A stretch of 25,467 nucleotides of DNA from Alistipes sp. UBA940 (GTDB lineage Bacteria; Bacteroidota; Bacteroidia; Bacteroidales; Rikenellaceae), in NCBI GenBank assembly GCA_002293425.1, contig DBDE01000033.1, forward strand, positions 45,098 to 70,564, read 5' to 3'. Of the stretch, positions 23,047 to 25,467 are shown piece after piece. How positions within the stretch are numbered: position 1 is the first letter of the stretch; each line of letters starts with the position of its first letter. The translations under genes were made by a program, and so were the position numbers. The notes under the pieces were generated by a model, which saw nothing but the letters and a program-made list of their open reading frames with translations, was not told the origin of the DNA and searched no databases.

Positions 23047-24618
23047 CTATTTTTTCTTATACAGGAACCGTTTGATCTTCATCGAGGGAGTTTTGACAAA
23101 CTCTTCGTGTTGCTCCTCGACGGCTGATATGTGCGAAAAGCCGGCCACCTTTTTGTTGACATAGTTTTTCAACTCGTCGCGAATCTCGGCCATACGCTCG
23201 CGGAAGCCATAGTACTTGCGCTCCAACTCCTCGTAGTTGAACTGCACCAGGGCTATCAATTTGCCCTTCTGATCCTCGGTGACCAGCGAATCGTTAACGT
23301 ATGTGAGACTGTTGAGGATCGATTCGATCTCCTCGGGATAGATGTTTTCGCCGCTGGCCGAGACGAGCATACTTCCCAGCCGGCCCTTGATGGTGACGTA
23401 ACCGTCGTCGGCGATTTCGGCCAGATCACCCGTGCGGAACCATCCGTCGGCGGTGAAACACTCGGCCGTCTTCTCAGGATTTTTGAAATAGCCCTGCATC
23501 ACGCAGGGGGTTTTGGCCAACAACTCACCCTCCACCGTCTTGAGCTCGACCCCCTCGACCGCCGGACCGGTGGTGCCGAGACGAACCGCCGAGGGTGCCG
23601 CACCCGCCAAAAGCGGGGCCGTCTCGGTGAGGCCGTAACCTATCGCATAGGGGAACCGACCCTCCATCAGGAACCGCTCGGTTTGCAGGTCGAGCTTTGC
23701 GCCACCGATGCCGAAAAAGCGCAACCGGCCACCAAAGATGTTAAAGAGCCGTTTGCCCGCAATGCGATGCAGGAATTTGCGCCCGTACGACCGTCCGTAA
23801 AACCACCCCACAACCCGATTGGCAGTGAATTTGGCCAACACCTGGGTCTTGTAGAGTTTGTCCATAATCAGGGGTACGCTCAGCATCAGCGTCGGACGGA
23901 TCTCCCTCAAAGCCGGAACCAACGTGGAGATGGTGGGCGGCCGGTCGAGATAGTGCACGGTCGCGCCGCACGCAAACGGATAGAGCATCCCTATCGAGCA
24001 CTCATAAGTGTGGCTAAGCGGCAGGATCGACAGAAAAACATCGTCCTCGTCGATGGGGAAAGTGGCATACCCGATCTCTATTTGACGCGCCAGAGCTCCG
24101 TGGGAAAGCATCACCCCCTTGGGTGCCGAAGTGGTGCCGGAAGTGTAGATGATTGCGGCGGTATCGTCGGGCTGCGGAGTTTTGCGCTCGCCCTTTGCGG
24201 CGGAAGTTTCCTGATGCAACACCGCCAGATTCTTGGTGCGGACAACAACCCGCATCGCATCCAGCGTGGATTGCGACAACTTGGAATACAACTTGTCCGA
24301 AACCAGCAGACCGCGGCACTCGGCGTGGGCGATGATGTGGTCGAACTCTTCGGGGCTGAACCCGGGCAGAATGGGCACCACCACCATTCCCATCTCCACC
24401 ACCGCAAAGTAACATACCGGCCAGTTGGGCATCGAACTGCTGAGCAACGCAACGTGGTCGCCCGTCGTCAATCCGGCATCCCAAAGGGTGGTTTGCAGCG
24501 CCTTCACCCGCTCGTCGAACTGTCGAAAGGTGATGCTTTCGCGCTCGTACATTGCGTGGGATGTGTGGTCGGGAAACGATTTTATGCTGTGGTGGTAAAC
24601 TTCCGCAAGGGTTTTCAT
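23047..24618 (-). CDS. AMP-forming long-chain acyl-CoA synthetase
   Basis: 523 residues of the ANL superfamily, activating a carboxylic acid to its acyl-AMP and then the CoA thioester. P-loop YTSGTTSAPKG at 158-168, IGYGLTETAPLL, the GWFRTGDLAEI hinge region, and a C-terminal domain with SGENIYPEEIES and the final basic KMKIKRFLYKKK. The sequence resembles FadD/FAA-type enzymes (long-chain) more than acetyl-CoA synthetase; chain length is not determinable. The start ATG at 24618 follows a TACATTTG box by only a few bases. It is divergent from the QueG-like gene and convergent with mmdB. Confidence 0.9.
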   Translation of the reverse strand: MKTLAEVYHHSIKSFPDHTSHAMYERESITFRQFDERVKALQTTLWDAGLTTGDHVALLSSSMPNWPVCYFAVVEMGMVVVPILPGFSPEEFDHIIAHAECRGLLVSDKLYSKLSQSTLDAMRVVVRTKNLAVLHQETSAAKGERKTPQPDDTAAIIYTSGTTSAPKGVMLSHGALARQIEIGYATFPIDEDDVFLSILPLSHTYECSIGMLYPFACGATVHYLDRPPTISTLVPALREIRPTLMLSVPLIMDKLYKTQVLAKFTANRVVGWFYGRSYGRKFLHRIAGKRLFNIFGGRLRFFGIGGAKLDLQTERFLMEGRFPYAIGYGLTETAPLLAGAAPSAVRLGTTGPAVEGVELKTVEGELLAKTPCVMQGYFKNPEKTAECFTADGWFRTGDLAEIADDGYVTIKGRLGSMLVSASGENIYPEEIESILNSLTYVNDSLVTEDQKGKLIALVQFNYEELERKYYGFRERMAEIRDELKNYVNKKVAGFSHISAVEEQHEEFVKTPSMKIKRFLYKKK

Positions 24619-24622
24619 CTTA

Positions 24623-24630
24623 CAAATGTA
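24623..24630 (-). promoter_or_regulatory. -7 box of the acyl-CoA synthetase gene
   Basis: The minus strand reads TACATTTG, a full TAnnTTTG match, ending 4 nt before the ATG at 24618. The implied transcript would start at or just before the A of ATG, so the mRNA would be leaderless or nearly so. No TTTG -33 box was seen. Confidence 0.45.
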
Positions 24631-24639
24631 CTAATTATT

Positions 24640-24647
24640 TATCTTTG
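24640..24647 (+). promoter_or_regulatory. -7 box of the QueG-like gene
   Basis: TATCTTTG, a full TAnnTTTG match, ending 6 nt before the proposed GTG start at 24654. It is back-to-back with the minus-strand box of the acyl-CoA synthetase. It rules out the longer in-frame start upstream and implies an extremely short leader. Confidence 0.5.
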
Positions 24648-24653
24648 CACTCT

Positions 24654-25412
24654 GTGTTAACGCGCGATTATATCAAAAAGTGTGCTCTCGAAGCCGGATT
24701 TACGCTCTGCGGAGTGGCGCGCGCACGGGTGCTGACCGAACACAGGGTGCGATACGAAGCGGGCTTGAAGGCGAGCAGCGAGGGATATTTGGAATATCTC
24801 GGGCGTAGCGAGGAGTGTCGGCTCGATCCCTCGCAGTTGCTGAAAGGTGCCAGGACCATTGTTGTTTGTGCGCTCAAATATCCTTTTGGAAATTACTCCG
24901 AGCCCAAAGTCGCGGCTTTTGCGCAGATCGAGGAGGAGTATCAGGTGAGGGTGAAAAGGATGCTAAGGGAGGTTTTGGGGCAGCTCGGCGATGTCCGCGC
25001 CAAGGTTTGTTGCGACACCTCGCCCATTCTGGAAAAGGCGTGGGCGGTCGAGGCGGGTTTGGGATGGCAGGGGCGCAATTCGCTGCTCATCAATCCGCGC
25101 CACGGCTCGTTTATGTCGTTGGGCGAGATTGTTTTGGATGCCGAGGTGGATAGTTATGATGAGCCATATCGGGGCGCGGGTTGTGGCTCGTGTCGTGCCT
25201 GTGTCGATGCTTGTCCGGTGGGAGCGATAGGCGAGACGGCCGACGGGATCCGCACAGTGAGCACCGCAAAGTGCATTTCGTCGCGCACATTCGAGTTTGC
25301 CCGCCTCAATCCGGGTGCCTCAGTCGAGCCGATTTGCGGGTGGATCAGCGGCTGCGACGAGTGTCAGTTGGCTTGTCCTGTAAATAATATTTTGCAAATC
25401 CAAAAAAAATGA
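24654..25412 (+). CDS. queG: QueG-like double-cluster Fe-S protein (epoxyqueuosine reductase family)
   Basis: 252 residues from GTG 24654. The frame is open to 24552, but that part overlaps the divergent gene and promoter, and there is no in-frame ATG nearby. QueG reduces epoxyqueuosine to queuosine in tRNA using cobalamin and two 4Fe-4S clusters. Seen: the N-terminal DUF1730-like region (ALEAGFTLCGVARA, ARTIVVCALKYPF), CDTSPILEKAWAVEAGLGW with D121 at the position of the QueG catalytic Asp, cluster ligands C177, C180, C183 and C187-P, then C207, C228 and a second motif C234, C237, C241-P. It stops right after the second cluster, lacking the C-terminal tail of E. coli QueG (379 residues). Short forms are known in Bacteroidetes; activity on tRNA is inferred. 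Confidence 0.82.
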   Translation: MLTRDYIKKCALEAGFTLCGVARARVLTEHRVRYEAGLKASSEGYLEYLGRSEECRLDPSQLLKGARTIVVCALKYPFGNYSEPKVAAFAQIEEEYQVRVKRMLREVLGQLGDVRAKVCCDTSPILEKAWAVEAGLGWQGRNSLLINPRHGSFMSLGEIVLDAEVDSYDEPYRGAGCGSCRACVDACPVGAIGETADGIRTVSTAKCISSRTFEFARLNPGASVEPICGWISGCDECQLACPVNNILQIQKK

Positions 25413-25421
25413 TTTACTTTG
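25391..25421 (+). promoter_or_regulatory. Promoter of the gene at the right edge
   Basis: TTTG (25391-25394), 19 nt, TTACTTTG (25414-25421): the -33 box is consensus and the -7 box has one mismatch. It overlaps the last codons of the QueG-like gene. Predicted start near 25427, about 22 nt before ATG 25449. Confidence 0.5.
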
Positions 25422-25448
25422 CCGTGTTAAACTTTATAAATTTATTCT

Positions 25449-25467
25449 ATGAAAGGCAAAGTAAAAT
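25449..25467 (+). CDS. Start of a gene cut by the window edge; possibly a cold-shock protein
   Basis: Only six codons, MKGKVK, are present after a promoter and AT-rich leader. Bacterial cold-shock domain proteins often begin in this way (MKGKVKWF or MKGTVKFF), so CspA-like is a reasonable guess, but six residues cannot prove it. Confidence 0.35.

Noticed and set aside
24552..24653. N-terminal extension of the QueG-like protein
   Set aside because: It overlaps the 5' end of the divergent gene and both promoter boxes, and adds residues unlike any QueG.
23131..24660. 509-codon plus-strand frame
   Set aside because: Antisense to the acyl-CoA synthetase, which shows full ANL motifs; no domain is seen in the plus-strand translation.

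Overview
The window looks like a Bacteroidales chromosome, probably Rikenellaceae or Alistipes-like (inference from GC-rich coding DNA, AT-rich spacers, gene content and promoters). Bacteroidetes-type promoters recur: a TTTG-like -33 box, 19-20 nt, then a TAnnTTTG -7 box. Shine-Dalgarno sequences are inconspicuous. Two spacers carry 7-bp tandem repeats. Most genes are housekeeping.

Layout. 1-8375 (+): the 3' part of alaS, gpmI, a small AT-rich membrane protein, a SulP/STAS anion transporter, a U32 protein of the RlhA type (23S rRNA hydroxylation) and an RlmI-like methyltransferase, several joined by 4- to 8-nt overlaps. 8362-11114 (-): a THUMP-like class I methyltransferase and comEC, converging on the previous group with a 14-nt overlap. 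11115-11415: a divergent spacer with the valS promoter and, on the minus strand, a candidate rod-shaped structured RNA. 11416-14948 (+): valS and a polytopic membrane protein. 15131-18702 (+): an AraC-family regulator and a large lipoprotein with a gluzincin-like site, followed by a strong terminator. 18754-23046 (+): a promoter and mce-mmdA-OadG-like-biotin carrier-mmdB, which epimerise and decarboxylate methylmalonyl-CoA to propionyl-CoA while pumping Na+ (succinate-to-propionate route). 23047-24618 (-): an acyl-CoA synthetase. 24654-25412 (+): a short QueG-like protein. 25449 to the end: the first codons of another gene.

Two observations stand out. First, four copies of a 23-nt palindromic element lie inside the rlhA-like gene (two) and the THUMP-like methyltransferase gene (two). 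All are in coding-sense orientation but are read in three different frames, at places that look like extra loops in the proteins; this resembles in-frame palindromic elements that invade genes. Second, the minus strand upstream of comEC can fold into a long interrupted hairpin with a central AT-rich bubble, preceded by a -7 box and followed by a T tract. This is the architecture of 6S RNA, although a comEC leader/attenuator is possible. No tRNA, rRNA, CRISPR array, insertion sequence or phage gene was seen.
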